A stretch of DNA of 44,834 nt from an uncultured Bacteroidales bacterium. GTDB lineage: Bacteria > Bacteroidota > Bacteroidia > Bacteroidales > UBA932. Below are positions 26,978 to 35,431 of the stretch, in pieces. A program made the translations under genes and the position numbers. The notes beneath the pieces are model-generated. The model did not search any database, was not told where the DNA came from, and was given only the letters and a program-made list of their open reading frames with translations. The stretch covers positions 1-44,834 of the forward strand of contig CALVDR010000022.1 in assembly GCA_944326365.1 (NCBI GenBank), in the 5' to 3' direction. Position 1 is the first letter of the stretch; every line of letters begins with the position of its first letter.

Positions 26978-28816
26978 ATGAAATACAAGTTATTATTTCT
27001 GTCGCTTATATTGATGATAAGCGCATGTACGACCAAGACAATCAGGATTGGATTCGATCCTGATGTCAAGGATTATACTCCAATCGTCCTGGATGCAGTC
27101 GCAGACAATCCTGATGGAAATTTCACGCTTCTTTTTGACGATGCAACCTATCCATTTTATCCGGAGAAAGCTCTGGATAGATATATTGCAGTATCTAATA
27201 ATGATAACGGCGATAAGAAGGTGGTCTTCAATCTTGAGGGAATGAAGAATGTCACTGTCTGCGGAGATGGAACCGAATTTCTGTTCCATGGTGGAATGGT
27301 ACCATTTTATATCAGCAATTCAGAGTGTGTCACCATAAAAGGTATATCATTGGATTATGATTATCCGTTTACCCTGGAAGGAAAAGTTGTCGAGTCTTCT
27401 GACGAAGACAAGAGCTTCGTATTGAAGATCAACGAGGAATGTCTGTATCAGGTGAAGGATGGGCAACTGTACCTGCAAGGTTACGATTGGGAACTTCCGT
27501 TAGGAGAGAATATCATATTCGATGCCGAGACGGAATCTCCTTACCATAATGCGTTTTTTTATGAGGCATGGAACGGAAACGGATTGAAGGCTGAGGAGTG
27601 TGGAGACCGTCTTGTCAAACTGACAGGCTTTACAGCACGCCTTATGCCGCCTGTAGGAACCATTTATGTGGACAAAGGCCCTCATGGACAGAACAGGAGA
27701 TATCCGGGCTTCGTAATCCATGGCAGCAAGGATGTGAGTCTAACTGATGTGGTTGTCAACAGAAGCGGAGCGATGGCTCTTATCGCTGAGAGGTCTGAGA
27801 ATCTCTATTGCAGGAGATTTTCTACTCAGGTACCCGAGGAATCAGGGCTAATGATTGCATCATCTGCTGACGCGACACATTTTGTCGGATGCAAAGGGGA
27901 TATAGTTCTTGAGGACTGCCTTTTTGAGAGCATGTTGGATGATGCAACCAACATTCACAGCACATTCATGAAGGTCGACACTCTGCTTGATTCTCATTCG
28001 TTCAGAGCCAGCTTCGGTCATTTCCAGCAGGAAGGCTACGATTTTGCTCAGCTGGGCGATACGCTCTCTTTTGTAGACAGGGATGGCCTTCTGCCATTGT
28101 GTAAGGGCAAGGTGACCGAGATTACCCACATCTCAGAGAACTGCTATCAGATGACTACCGATGCTGACCTATCTTCATATACAGGAAAAGAGCTGGCAGT
28201 GGAGAATACTGATTACAGGGCACAGGTACTTATAAAGAATTGTATTGTCAGAAAGAACAGGGCCAGAAGCCTTCTCCTTTCTACTCCAGGCAATGTCCTT
28301 GTTGAAGGATGCGACTTTGCATCTTCCATGGCAGGCATAAGGATCTGCGGTGATGCCAATTACTGGTTTGAAAGCGGAAATACCGACAATATAGTGATAA
28401 GGGATAATGTATTCCGTAATCTGGGTCATGGAGCCTGGGTTCCGCAGGCGGTGCTTCAGATTGATCCGGTGATAAATGCAAAAAGCCGAAGCTGTGATCG
28501 TTTCTTTCATAAATCGGTTGTTTTCGAAAATAACACCGTGTACTCTTCGGAATCCCAACTGATATATGCCTTGTCTGTAAAGGATCTTTCGATCAAAGGA
28601 AACAAGTTCATTGAGACCTTTGAGCACGAGGAGAGATTTCCTGGACTCGCCCTGATCGATGTGCAGTTCTGTGGCAACCTGTTCGTTGAAGCAAACGACT
28701 TTACAGAATGGCATAAAGAAGCTGAAATCAGTATTCACAGATGCGCTCATGGAGATATATCAGATACTGCACTTAAGGTAACTGATCATCCGAATACTTA
28801 CTATTATGAAAATTAA
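26978..28816 (+). CDS. GH110-like alpha-1,3-galactosidase paralogue, lipoprotein
   Basis: A 612-aa lipoprotein (lipobox MISAC, Cys 17), clearly paralogous to the gene at 20473 along its whole length: FYPEKALDRYIAVSNND, FHGGMVPF, DATHF and MLDDATNIHS (Asp 321, Asp 322) are retained. The ATG at 26978 starts the signal peptide. Gap to the propeller gene is 97 bp, longer than elsewhere in the locus, so it may be transcribed separately. The sequence looks more A+T-rich than its paralogue. It is the last gene of the PUL. Confidence 0.72.
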   Translation: MKYKLLFLSLILMISACTTKTIRIGFDPDVKDYTPIVLDAVADNPDGNFTLLFDDATYPFYPEKALDRYIAVSNNDNGDKKVVFNLEGMKNVTVCGDGTEFLFHGGMVPFYISNSECVTIKGISLDYDYPFTLEGKVVESSDEDKSFVLKINEECLYQVKDGQLYLQGYDWELPLGENIIFDAETESPYHNAFFYEAWNGNGLKAEECGDRLVKLTGFTARLMPPVGTIYVDKGPHGQNRRYPGFVIHGSKDVSLTDVVVNRSGAMALIAERSENLYCRRFSTQVPEESGLMIASSADATHFVGCKGDIVLEDCLFESMLDDATNIHSTFMKVDTLLDSHSFRASFGHFQQEGYDFAQLGDTLSFVDRDGLLPLCKGKVTEITHISENCYQMTTDADLSSYTGKELAVENTDYRAQVLIKNCIVRKNRARSLLLSTPGNVLVEGCDFASSMAGIRICGDANYWFESGNTDNIVIRDNVFRNLGHGAWVPQAVLQIDPVINAKSRSCDRFFHKSVVFENNTVYSSESQLIYALSVKDLSIKGNKFIETFEHEERFPGLALIDVQFCGNLFVEANDFTEWHKEAEISIHRCAHGDISDTALKVTDHPNTYYYEN

Positions 28817-28922
28817 GCTCCGTTTAAAATTTGGAAAATGGAAACAAACTCGGGTTACATGAGAGTACATCCATCGGCTTTAATGTCCTAAAACTCATGA
28901 TGACGGAATTAAACGACAGTCC

Positions 28923-29420
28923 CTAGGTAGGGTTATTGTCATCAATATCCAGCAGTTTCAGTATCCCGGCTTTCCATTTGTCCTTGTCCTGTTTGGAGAG
29001 TTTTTCGCTCATGAGGAAATGGAATCATACCTGTTGTTGGCTGCATTTTAAGGACATTGCTGCTCCAGCCCATTTCCACGGATTGCTTCATATACCAGTA
29101 ATCGACACCCAACGGAAGGGAACTGTTCAGCAGAATCACATGGCTTGCCCAATTGATTCTTGCGACAGGTGATGCCAGGAACAGTTTTTCCATGTCCTCA
29201 ATCGGTACTTGATAAACGGCGGCTACTGTTTGGACTACATCCTGAATTTGTGCAAGAGGTTCTTGCACAATTGCAACTTCCTTGTTGTCTGAGGATTGAA
29301 TTTGCGCAAGAGGCTCTTTACCCTTTCTTTTCGGGATAATTGAACCGTATCGCCTGCGCCAGTCTCTTGATGACCTTACCGCCCCAGCCTTGTCGGTTCT
29401 GGTGGTACAATATGTAATGT
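28923..29420 (-). pseudogene. Decayed YhcG/DUF1016-family nuclease gene
   Basis: On the minus strand, translation from about 29420 gives GWGGKVIKRLAQAIRFNYPEK ending at an in-frame TAA (29318-29320). After a gap in homology it resumes with INWASHVILLNSSLPLG... and DYWYMKQSVEMGWSSNVL, both typical of the DUF1016 N-terminal domain of YhcG-type PD-(D/E)XK proteins. The C-terminal nuclease domain is absent. A short in-frame duplication (EPLAQIQ appears twice) marks a rearrangement. A 29-codon open frame at 28923-29012 may be another remnant. The 100 bases before 28923 show nothing recognisable. Confidence 0.65.
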
Positions 29421-29454
29421 CTTAAACTCTGCCGCAACTGTATTATTTAGACTT

Positions 29455-29522
29455 ATTCCGGCAAGGTTTGTTCTTCAAACTTTGCCGGAATCGTGTAAAA
29501 TTATTATATTGCGGCAAAGTTT
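29455..29522. promoter_or_regulatory. Operator-like repeats and promoter of the ATPase gene
   Basis: ATTCCGGCAAGGTTTG (29455-29470) and CAAACTTTGCCGGAAT (29476-29491) form an inverted repeat with one wobble. A third copy, GCGGCAAAGTTT, is at 29511-29522, eight bases before the ATG. TTTG at 29481-29484 and TATATTG at 29505-29511 form a near-consensus promoter embedded among the repeats. A DNA-binding repressor, possibly the ATPase itself, could act here. Confidence 0.6.
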
Positions 29523-29529
29523 ATTCGAT

Positions 29530-30978
29530 ATGGATAAAATTATCGCACGAAAACGGGAACAGCAGGAACTAGAGAAACTGTATTACGACGGCAGGCCGGA
29601 GTTTGTCGTAGTGTATGGCAGGCGACGAGTAGGGAAAACTTTTCTGATCAGGGAATATTTCAGGGACAGGCTGTCGTTTTATCACACGGCGTTGTCTCCG
29701 TATGATGACATTGAGGCAGAGAGCGCATTGGAGCGCCAGCTTTTCAATTTTCACAGCTCATTGCTGAAATATGGCGGAGAGGATTTTATTCCTCCTGTAA
29801 ACTGGATGGAAGCATTTGAAAGGCTTGAGGCATTGCTCGAAAAGAACAGGACAGGGAGACGCATGGTCGTTTTTATCGATGAGCTGCCGTGGCTTGATAC
29901 ACAGAAGTCCGGTTTCCTCCCTGCATTCGAGCATTTCTGGAACGGGTGGGGCGCAGGTCAGGATGATCTCATGCTTATAGTCTGCGGTTCCGCTACTTCC
30001 TGGATTGAGGACAAACTCTTGAATAATGTCGGAGGACTTTATGGACGTATGACATATCAGATGAAATTGAGTCCTATGACCCTGTCCGAGTGTGTGGAAT
30101 TTTATGCGGACAGGGGCTTGGAACTCAGTCTGTATGACCAGCTGCAGTACTACATGATAATGGGAGGCATTCCTTATTATATGAGTATGCTTTCTCCCGG
30201 CAAGTCTCTGGCAGCCAATGTCGATTTGCTGTTTTTCAACAAGGAGAGCCGGTTGAGGGACGAGTTCGACAGACTGTTCAATTCATTGTTCAGAAATCCT
30301 GACCATTACAAGTCCGTGATACGTCTTCTGGGCAGGAAGCGGATAGGGTATACGCGGAAGGAAATCGCCGAATCTACGGGAATTCCGTATGGCGGCGGGC
30401 TGACGAAAATTATGAAATCGTTGGAAGCCAATGATTTTGTCATGCTATATAAACCTTTTGGCGGTTCCCGGGATGATGTACGTTACAAATTGACGGATCC
30501 TTTCCTGATGTTTTATCTGAATTTTGTTGATGGGGCAAAAGTGACGTCTGACGGATATTGGTCGCAGTTCGAGAATACTCCGAAACTTTATGCATGGAGA
30601 GGTTTCGCGTTTGAGAATCTGTGTTTTTGCCACCTGTCGGAAATCAAGCGTGCTCTGGGTATTTCAGGTGTTTACTCTGAATCATCGGTATGGATACAGA
30701 GGGGAGAGGACGGCCGCCGCGGTACGCAGGTCGATATGCTGATAGACAGGGCGGACAGGGTGATTGATTTGTGCGAGATGAAATTTACCGAAGGCGAATA
30801 TTCGGTGGACAAGGACGAAGATCTGGCCTTGAGGAACAGGAGGCAGGTGTTCATGGGTGAAACTCGGACCAGAAAGGCAGTCCATCTGGTTCTGATCACT
30901 ACATATGGACTTGTCAGAAACCGCTGGTCTTCAGTATACCAGAATGTCATCACGGCAGAAGACCTTATCGGTCAATGA
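29530..30978 (+). CDS. AAA/STAND ATPase with C-terminal PD-(D/E)XK-like (DUF234) domain
   Basis: A 482-aa protein of the archaeal-type ATPase family widespread in Bacteroidetes. Walker A is G30RRRVGKT37, Walker B is VVFIDELPW. A winged-helix segment (YTRKEIAESTGIPYGGGLTK) follows, then a nuclease-like core QVDMLI...LCEMKF with Asp 402, Glu 416 and Lys 418 in the right order. Function of the family is unproven; these genes are often solitary and mobile. The ATG at 29530 follows the third operator repeat; the frame upstream to 29482 overlaps the promoter and is not used. The WYL regulator follows after 34 bp. Confidence 0.85.
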   Translation: MDKIIARKREQQELEKLYYDGRPEFVVVYGRRRVGKTFLIREYFRDRLSFYHTALSPYDDIEAESALERQLFNFHSSLLKYGGEDFIPPVNWMEAFERLEALLEKNRTGRRMVVFIDELPWLDTQKSGFLPAFEHFWNGWGAGQDDLMLIVCGSATSWIEDKLLNNVGGLYGRMTYQMKLSPMTLSECVEFYADRGLELSLYDQLQYYMIMGGIPYYMSMLSPGKSLAANVDLLFFNKESRLRDEFDRLFNSLFRNPDHYKSVIRLLGRKRIGYTRKEIAESTGIPYGGGLTKIMKSLEANDFVMLYKPFGGSRDDVRYKLTDPFLMFYLNFVDGAKVTSDGYWSQFENTPKLYAWRGFAFENLCFCHLSEIKRALGISGVYSESSVWIQRGEDGRRGTQVDMLIDRADRVIDLCEMKFTEGEYSVDKDEDLALRNRRQVFMGETRTRKAVHLVLITTYGLVRNRWSSVYQNVITAEDLIGQ

Positions 30979-31012
30979 AACTTGTGGAATCTAATGACGG
31001 AGGCATGCGGAT

Positions 31013-31921
31013 ATGGCGAAAATATATCAGTTGAAAAGGATGGCCGTCATCCTCAACAGGCTAAGCGGAGGCCGGAGTATCAGTCCCGGAGATCTTGCAG
31101 AGTATGTGTCGCGTACCATGTCACTTTTTGATGACAGCCGTTCCGAAGTATCTCTGCGAACCATACAGCGTGACATAGAGACTATAGGAGAACTTTTCCA
31201 TATCTGCATAACATGCGGGCCGGACAGGAAATACCGCATAACGGACTGTGGAGGCAGCGCTGATGATTACGAGTCCATGCTATTGAATTTCGAACTGCTC
31301 AGTTCAATAGATGCTGACACAGTCCTGCAGAAATATGTCTTGTCGGAACATCGCAGGCCGGCATTCAGCGTGGATATTTCCGATTTGCTGTTTGCTGTCA
31401 GGGAATTCCATCCTGTAGAATTTGATTATACTTTGGTGCGTCACGGCGGCAAGGTGGTGCATAAAAAACTGAAGCCTCATTTTCTGAAAGAGTCTCAGCA
31501 GAGATGGTATCTGGCCGGATTCGATGCGGACGGCGCATTGAAGACATTCGGTTTGGACAGGATGCAGAACGTATCTGTGCTCAAGGACGAAAGGTTTGTC
31601 AGGGATGAAAGTATCGATATTCCGGCCTTGTTCAGTGAAAGTTTCGGTATATGGAACGATCCTTCGGATCCGGTAGAGGAAATTGTGCTCAAGTACGATA
31701 AATTGGACGGAGCATTCGTGAAGACCCTGCCCTTGCACTCTTCCCAGGAGATACTTTCCGACACTACAGACGGGCTCATTGTCAGACTCAGGCTGCGCAT
31801 AACCAACGATTTCGTGATGGCTCTTCTTGCCCGGAGCCGTTCCGTCGAAGTCATATCTCCGGAACACCTACGTCGTCGGCTGCACGACGTCTATGTCGCA
31901 GCCCTTGAGCGGAACCGTTGA
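31013..31921 (+). CDS. WYL-domain transcriptional regulator
   Basis: A 302-aa protein with an N-terminal winged helix (MAKIYQLKRMAVILNRLSGG...; SLRTIQRDIETIGELF) and a WYL domain around residues 130-195 (VEFDYTLVRHGGKVVHKKL; QQRWYLAGFD). A WCX-like C-terminal extension follows. WYL regulators sense nucleic acids or nucleotides and often control defence islands (BrxR, CapW type). It is transcribed toward the seven-gene operon, separated by a terminator and a promoter, so it may regulate that operon, the ATPase, or itself. Confidence 0.9.
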   Translation: MAKIYQLKRMAVILNRLSGGRSISPGDLAEYVSRTMSLFDDSRSEVSLRTIQRDIETIGELFHICITCGPDRKYRITDCGGSADDYESMLLNFELLSSIDADTVLQKYVLSEHRRPAFSVDISDLLFAVREFHPVEFDYTLVRHGGKVVHKKLKPHFLKESQQRWYLAGFDADGALKTFGLDRMQNVSVLKDERFVRDESIDIPALFSESFGIWNDPSDPVEEIVLKYDKLDGAFVKTLPLHSSQEILSDTTDGLIVRLRLRITNDFVMALLARSRSVEVISPEHLRRRLHDVYVAALERNR

Positions 31922-31938
31922 AAAATTTTCCGTAGTTT

Positions 31939-31971
31939 CCCTCCGGACGACATGTTTTGTCGCCCGGAGGG
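31939..31971 (+). terminator. Terminator after WYL gene
   Basis: CCCTCCGG-a-CGACA (31939-31952) pairs with TGTCG-c-CCGGAGGG (31958-31971): 13 of 14 positions pair around a TGTTT loop. Only a short, interrupted T tract (TTAATTTT) follows. It separates the WYL transcript from the downstream promoter. Confidence 0.75.
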
Positions 31972-32012
31972 CTTAATTTTGCCTGAAAACTAACGCAATA
32001 CCCCTCAATGAG

Positions 32013-32043
32013 TTTGTTTTTACAGGGACATTTTCTAAATTTG
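32013..32043 (+). promoter_or_regulatory. Promoter of the seven-gene accessory operon
   Basis: TTTG at 32013-32016 and TAAATTTG at 32036-32043 are separated by exactly 19 nt, a perfect match to the Bacteroidetes consensus. Transcription should begin near 32050. No open frame starts until 32342, leaving a long leader. Confidence 0.82.
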
Positions 32044-32049
32044 CCCATA

Positions 32050-32341
32050 GCAGGCCGAAATGCCTGCAATGACATATTGACTGATGAAAGTGTTTCAGCT
32101 TTTATCCTTGAATCGAAATCTGGCAAATTTCATTGTGCCGAGGATAAGCAGTACGGACACTCATCACCGTGTTTCGTTATGTATCGTTCGATATATACCG
32201 ACGGTGTGGGGTATTGTTTATCGGCACAAGGGCTTACCAGAGCCTCGATTCGGTAGACTGATGACTCCACACTTTCTTTTTGATTACCTAGGTATGAGGC
32301 TGTTCTGTATGAAAAGAAAGTGCTGAAAAGAGGATGGAAAG
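32050..32341 (+). ncRNA. Long 5' leader, possible structured RNA
   Basis: Roughly 290 transcribed bases lie between the predicted start and the first small gene. The transcript would begin with a perfect hairpin, GCAGGC-CGAAAT-GCCTGC (32050-32067). Further inverted segments include CACCG with CGGTG and TGCCGA with TCGGCA (about 32135 to 32225). Short open frames here are not gene-like. It may be a regulatory leader or a small RNA. No known family is recognised. Confidence 0.4.
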
Positions 32342-32485
32342 ATGAAACAAGACGAAAAAACATCATTGCTGGAAGATGATAATAACAAAATCCGTCATTT
32401 GCGAACGATGTCGGTAATATCGAGGATTGTTGAATATATTCTGTTTTTTATGGTCTTGACCAGACTTTTGGATACGTGTTCTTAA
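32342..32485 (+). CDS. Small membrane protein, 47 aa
   Basis: ATG at 32342 after AAGAGGATGG, reading MKQDEKTSLLEDDNNKIRHL and then a hydrophobic segment SRIVEYILFFMVLTRLLDTC, ending with TAA at 32483-32485. One charged cytoplasmic head and one membrane helix are predicted. It is 13 bp before the GIY-YIG gene and would be the first cistron of the operon. No homologue is recognised. The case rests on the ribosome-site position, single TM segment and operon spacing. Confidence 0.6.
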   Translation: MKQDEKTSLLEDDNNKIRHLRTMSVISRIVEYILFFMVLTRLLDTCS

Positions 32486-32498
32486 TAAATGAAAAACT

Positions 32499-33068
32499 AT
32501 GACAGTAAAGGAATTATTAGACAAAGTAGGACTGAAGAATTGTTCTACTGTAAGATGGGGTGAAGAAGTCCGGACGGGAATGTGCGGTGTTTATATAGTA
32601 TCCTCCAATATTGCACCGGAAGACGGAACCGGTGCAGGAAATATAGAATTTGACGAATATGCAATCAAATATTGGATAAATAGATTGCCGGACTTTACCA
32701 TTGACGGACTGCCGCCTACCGTGGATGCGATAGAAAAGAGACTGTCCGAATTCTGGATACCTGAAGAAAATATCCTGTATATAGGCATGACGCAAAGTTC
32801 CTTGTCCAAAAGGATTCATGGCTATTATATTACCGGGATAGGCGACAGAAGACCGCACTCCGGAGGCCAGTGGCTCAAGACACTGAAGAATATCGGCGGT
32901 CTTTATGTCCATTACACGACTGTTTCATTGCCTGAACAGGCACCATGGGCGGAAGAAAAACTGCTGGGGTATTTTATCGAAGAAACAGGGAGGCTCCCGT
33001 TTGCGAATCTGGAAGGTCCGTGTGGGAGGAAACAGCATGGCCTGAAGAATCAGAGAGAGAAGAAATAA
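32499..33068 (+). CDS. GIY-YIG nuclease-like protein
   Basis: A 189-aa protein. GVYIV (30-34) and NILYIGMT (91-98) match the two halves of the GIY-YIG signature, separated by an insertion of about 55 residues. SLSKRI supplies the conserved Arg 105, HSGG (120-123) the conserved polar segment, and EEK (152-154) a candidate metal-binding glutamate. GIY-YIG domains make metal-dependent cuts in DNA, for example in restriction enzymes, UvrC and homing enzymes. Target unknown here. It sits 11 bp upstream of the SPFH gene. Confidence 0.72.
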   Translation: MTVKELLDKVGLKNCSTVRWGEEVRTGMCGVYIVSSNIAPEDGTGAGNIEFDEYAIKYWINRLPDFTIDGLPPTVDAIEKRLSEFWIPEENILYIGMTQSSLSKRIHGYYITGIGDRRPHSGGQWLKTLKNIGGLYVHYTTVSLPEQAPWAEEKLLGYFIEETGRLPFANLEGPCGRKQHGLKNQREKK

Positions 33069-33079
33069 AATTAAGAATC

Positions 33080-34219
33080 ATGCCGGTTATTGATATCATA
33101 AAGTGGGAAATCAATGATAAGGAGTTTTGCCACAAATACCCGTCTGACAATATAAGCATGGGGGCTCAGCTGGTCGTATATCCGGGCCAGACCGCTTTCT
33201 TCGTCCGCGGAGGCAAGATTTGTGACAGTTTCGGTCAGGGGACATATACTATCCAGTCAGATAATATCCCGATACTTGACGCTCTTATCAATGTGCCGTT
33301 CGGTTCCGCGCCCGGGGATGCCGCTTCAGGAAAATCAAAATCTCCGTTTAAGGCAGAAGTATGGTTTGTAAATACGGTGACGCGGCTTGACCTGAAATGG
33401 GGGACACCTGTGCCGCTGCAGCTCGAAGATCCGAAATACAATATCATCGTTCCTGTCGGTGCATTCGGGCAGTATGGTATAAAAATATGCGATCCTGCGC
33501 TTTTCCTTGCAACGCTGATAGGCAATATGCCCGGATTTACAGTCACCCAGATAGAAGCATACGTCAAGGGAAAACTTTTAGGACATCTTAACGGGATTTT
33601 GGCGCATTATATAGCGATAGACGGGATTTCGATTCTTGATATCAATTCAAGGCTGAAGGAGATGTCCGGCAAATGCGAAGACGAACTCAATAAGGTCTTT
33701 CCAGCATACGGGATAGAAATAACGGAATTTTCCATAATTTCAATTTCTGTTCCGGATGATGATCCGAGTGTCGTGAAACTGAAAGACGCCAAGGATATGG
33801 CTGCCCGGATACGCATAACAGGCAGGGATATTTATCAGATGGAAAGGACGTTCGATGTATTGGAAAAGGCTGCCCGGAATGAAGGGAACGGAGGACAGAT
33901 GCTGTCAATGGGGGCAGGTCTCGGTGTCGGGATTGGAGTGGGCAATATCATGGGTAACATGGCAGGTTCCCAGCTCGGTTCAGGATTGCAGCAACCTCCT
34001 CCGGTATTACAGAAAACTTATTTTATGTATCTCGACGGACAGCAGATAGGAGGATTGTCTGCAGAAGCCGTAGCCCGATATATCCGCACTGGAGAAGCGG
34101 ATGGAAAAACATTGTGCTGGACTGCCGGGATGGCCGGATGGGCAGCATTGGACTCTTTTCCGGAATTTAATGATGCTTTCTCAATGCGGAATGCAACGCC
34201 ACCACCCATATCTGAATAA
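33080..34219 (+). CDS. SPFH-domain protein with C-terminal GYF_2 domain
   Basis: A 379-aa protein. Residues about 20-240 form an SPFH (stomatin/flotillin/HflK-like) domain of the virion-core-protein/YdjI-like type (MGAQLVVYPGQTAFFVRGGK; FGQYGIKICDPALFL; AYGIEITEFSIISISVP). A glycine-rich linker follows (about 275-310), then a GYF_2 domain (YFMYLDGQQIGGLSAEAV... AGWAALDSFPEF). SPFH proteins oligomerise at membranes; GYF_2 domains bind partner peptides. The ATG at 33080 is preferred to the upstream frame inside the GIY-YIG gene because it begins the family domain. Confidence 0.85.
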   Translation: MPVIDIIKWEINDKEFCHKYPSDNISMGAQLVVYPGQTAFFVRGGKICDSFGQGTYTIQSDNIPILDALINVPFGSAPGDAASGKSKSPFKAEVWFVNTVTRLDLKWGTPVPLQLEDPKYNIIVPVGAFGQYGIKICDPALFLATLIGNMPGFTVTQIEAYVKGKLLGHLNGILAHYIAIDGISILDINSRLKEMSGKCEDELNKVFPAYGIEITEFSIISISVPDDDPSVVKLKDAKDMAARIRITGRDIYQMERTFDVLEKAARNEGNGGQMLSMGAGLGVGIGVGNIMGNMAGSQLGSGLQQPPPVLQKTYFMYLDGQQIGGLSAEAVARYIRTGEADGKTLCWTAGMAGWAALDSFPEFNDAFSMRNATPPPISE

Positions 34220-34235
34220 AAAAACGTGAAATCCG

Positions 34236-34601
34236 ATGAAAAGAATACCGTTACATATTTTAGTGTTGATTTTCGGAGCCATCGTTCTCTTGATGAATAC
34301 GCTCACCGGCTTTGTGTTGACAGCATATCATCTGTTCAATATGTGCCTTAACGATATAATAATCGTTTTTACGACATTGCTCATATATTTTGCAGTAAAA
34401 AGCCGGCTTAAAACCGCTTTCCGGATTTCATTGCCGGTCATTTTTTCGGTATGCGGCATAATACAGTTTGTGGCAGGACATTTTTCTCCTGCAGGAATAA
34501 CGGATAATTATGTTCTGATCGGCATCTTCATATTGGCGATTATTGAATTACTGATATTGTTGCTTGTCCCTAACATTACGGAGCAGCGCCGGAATATGTA
34601 A
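34236..34601 (+). CDS. Small four-helix membrane protein
   Basis: A 121-aa hydrophobic protein with four predicted membrane helices (PLHILVLIFGAIVLLMN; DIIIVFTTLLIYFAV; ISLPVIFSVCGIIQFVAG; VLIGIFILAIIELLILLLVP) and a basic C-terminus. No family recognised. It starts 16 bp after the SPFH gene and ends 1 bp before the zinc-ribbon gene, so it is probably a membrane partner of the same system. Confidence 0.75.
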   Translation: MKRIPLHILVLIFGAIVLLMNTLTGFVLTAYHLFNMCLNDIIIVFTTLLIYFAVKSRLKTAFRISLPVIFSVCGIIQFVAGHFSPAGITDNYVLIGIFILAIIELLILLLVPNITEQRRNM

Positions 34602-34602
34602 G

Positions 34603-35415
34603 ATGGGGACGAAAATCATCAGATGCAGATCCTGCGGAGCGCCGCTTCCTGCCGGAGTCGCAGAATGTGAATTCTGCGGCAGGCCGGTGTCATTGCCAAA
34701 GATAAGGCCTCTTGCGGAGGCAGATATCAAGGCGAAGGATACGATCGGGCAGAGGGTAGTCAAAGCGTTGACAAAGCCGAAGCCATTTGATGAAATATGC
34801 GTCGGATGTAATAGTTCATTTTGTTCCGCTTGTTCAAAACTGGAAAAATACCTGCGCTCTCATCCGGAAATTAAAAAATGCGACACGAGGATAGTAGATG
34901 TCGTATTGCATGGATACAGTAAATTATGCCGGGTATCTCATGATTCATACGGGTTCACTATAGACATCTGTCTGCTGGACAGCTATATGAAAGCAAGATT
35001 CAAAAGCTGGAAATACAGAAAGTCCTTTGTGAAGGCTCCTGACAAATATGATAATCTCCATAATTTCTTCCAAGGGGTAGTCGATCGGTTCGATTATGAA
35101 ATGATGACCAGATCCCATGATTATGCGGAATTGCAGGGAATTGTCGATGATTTCATCGGGAATGTAGTGAACCTGCCTCCAAACACGATTGGGATTAGAA
35201 TTCATAAAATACGTAGAGCCGATATCCTCGGGCCGGAAGACGAAAGGAGCAATAAGCAAAATGAAAAAAAGGATGACGGGATTACCGCTGAATATCTGAA
35301 ACACAGACAAAATCAAGGAGAAATAAAGAGATTGAAGAAAAAAGTGATCCGACGCAGTGTTACGTGTTTTGTATTTCTTTTGTATATAATTATTCATCAC
35401 TATATTTACGTGTAA
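34603..35415 (+). CDS. Zinc-ribbon protein with C-terminal membrane anchor
   Basis: A 270-aa protein. The N-terminal zinc ribbon has Cys 8, 11, 22 and 25 (CRSCG...CEFCG). A second cysteine cluster CVGC...CSAC (66, 69, 74, 77) could bind another metal. The central 150 residues are unrecognised. A charged helix leads to a single hydrophobic segment at the extreme C-terminus (VTCFVFLLYIIIHHYIYV), suggesting a tail anchor. The ATG at 34603 (one base after the previous stop) is preferred; the earlier in-frame ATG lies inside the upstream gene. Function unknown. Confidence 0.75.
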   Translation: MGTKIIRCRSCGAPLPAGVAECEFCGRPVSLPKIRPLAEADIKAKDTIGQRVVKALTKPKPFDEICVGCNSSFCSACSKLEKYLRSHPEIKKCDTRIVDVVLHGYSKLCRVSHDSYGFTIDICLLDSYMKARFKSWKYRKSFVKAPDKYDNLHNFFQGVVDRFDYEMMTRSHDYAELQGIVDDFIGNVVNLPPNTIGIRIHKIRRADILGPEDERSNKQNEKKDDGITAEYLKHRQNQGEIKRLKKKVIRRSVTCFVFLLYIIIHHYIYV

Positions 35416-35431
35416 AAAACGAGAGATAAAG

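Noticed and set aside
28923..29012. 29-codon frame as an intact small gene
   Set aside because: It has no clear ribosome site or promoter and lies in the tail of the YhcG relic, so it was treated as part of that pseudogene.
31939..31971. Operator for the WYL regulator
   Set aside because: The inverted repeat follows the WYL stop codon and precedes the next promoter by more than 40 bases, so a terminator is the simpler reading.
32050..32341. Retron or reverse-transcriptase-associated RNA
   Set aside because: No reverse transcriptase is encoded anywhere in the window.
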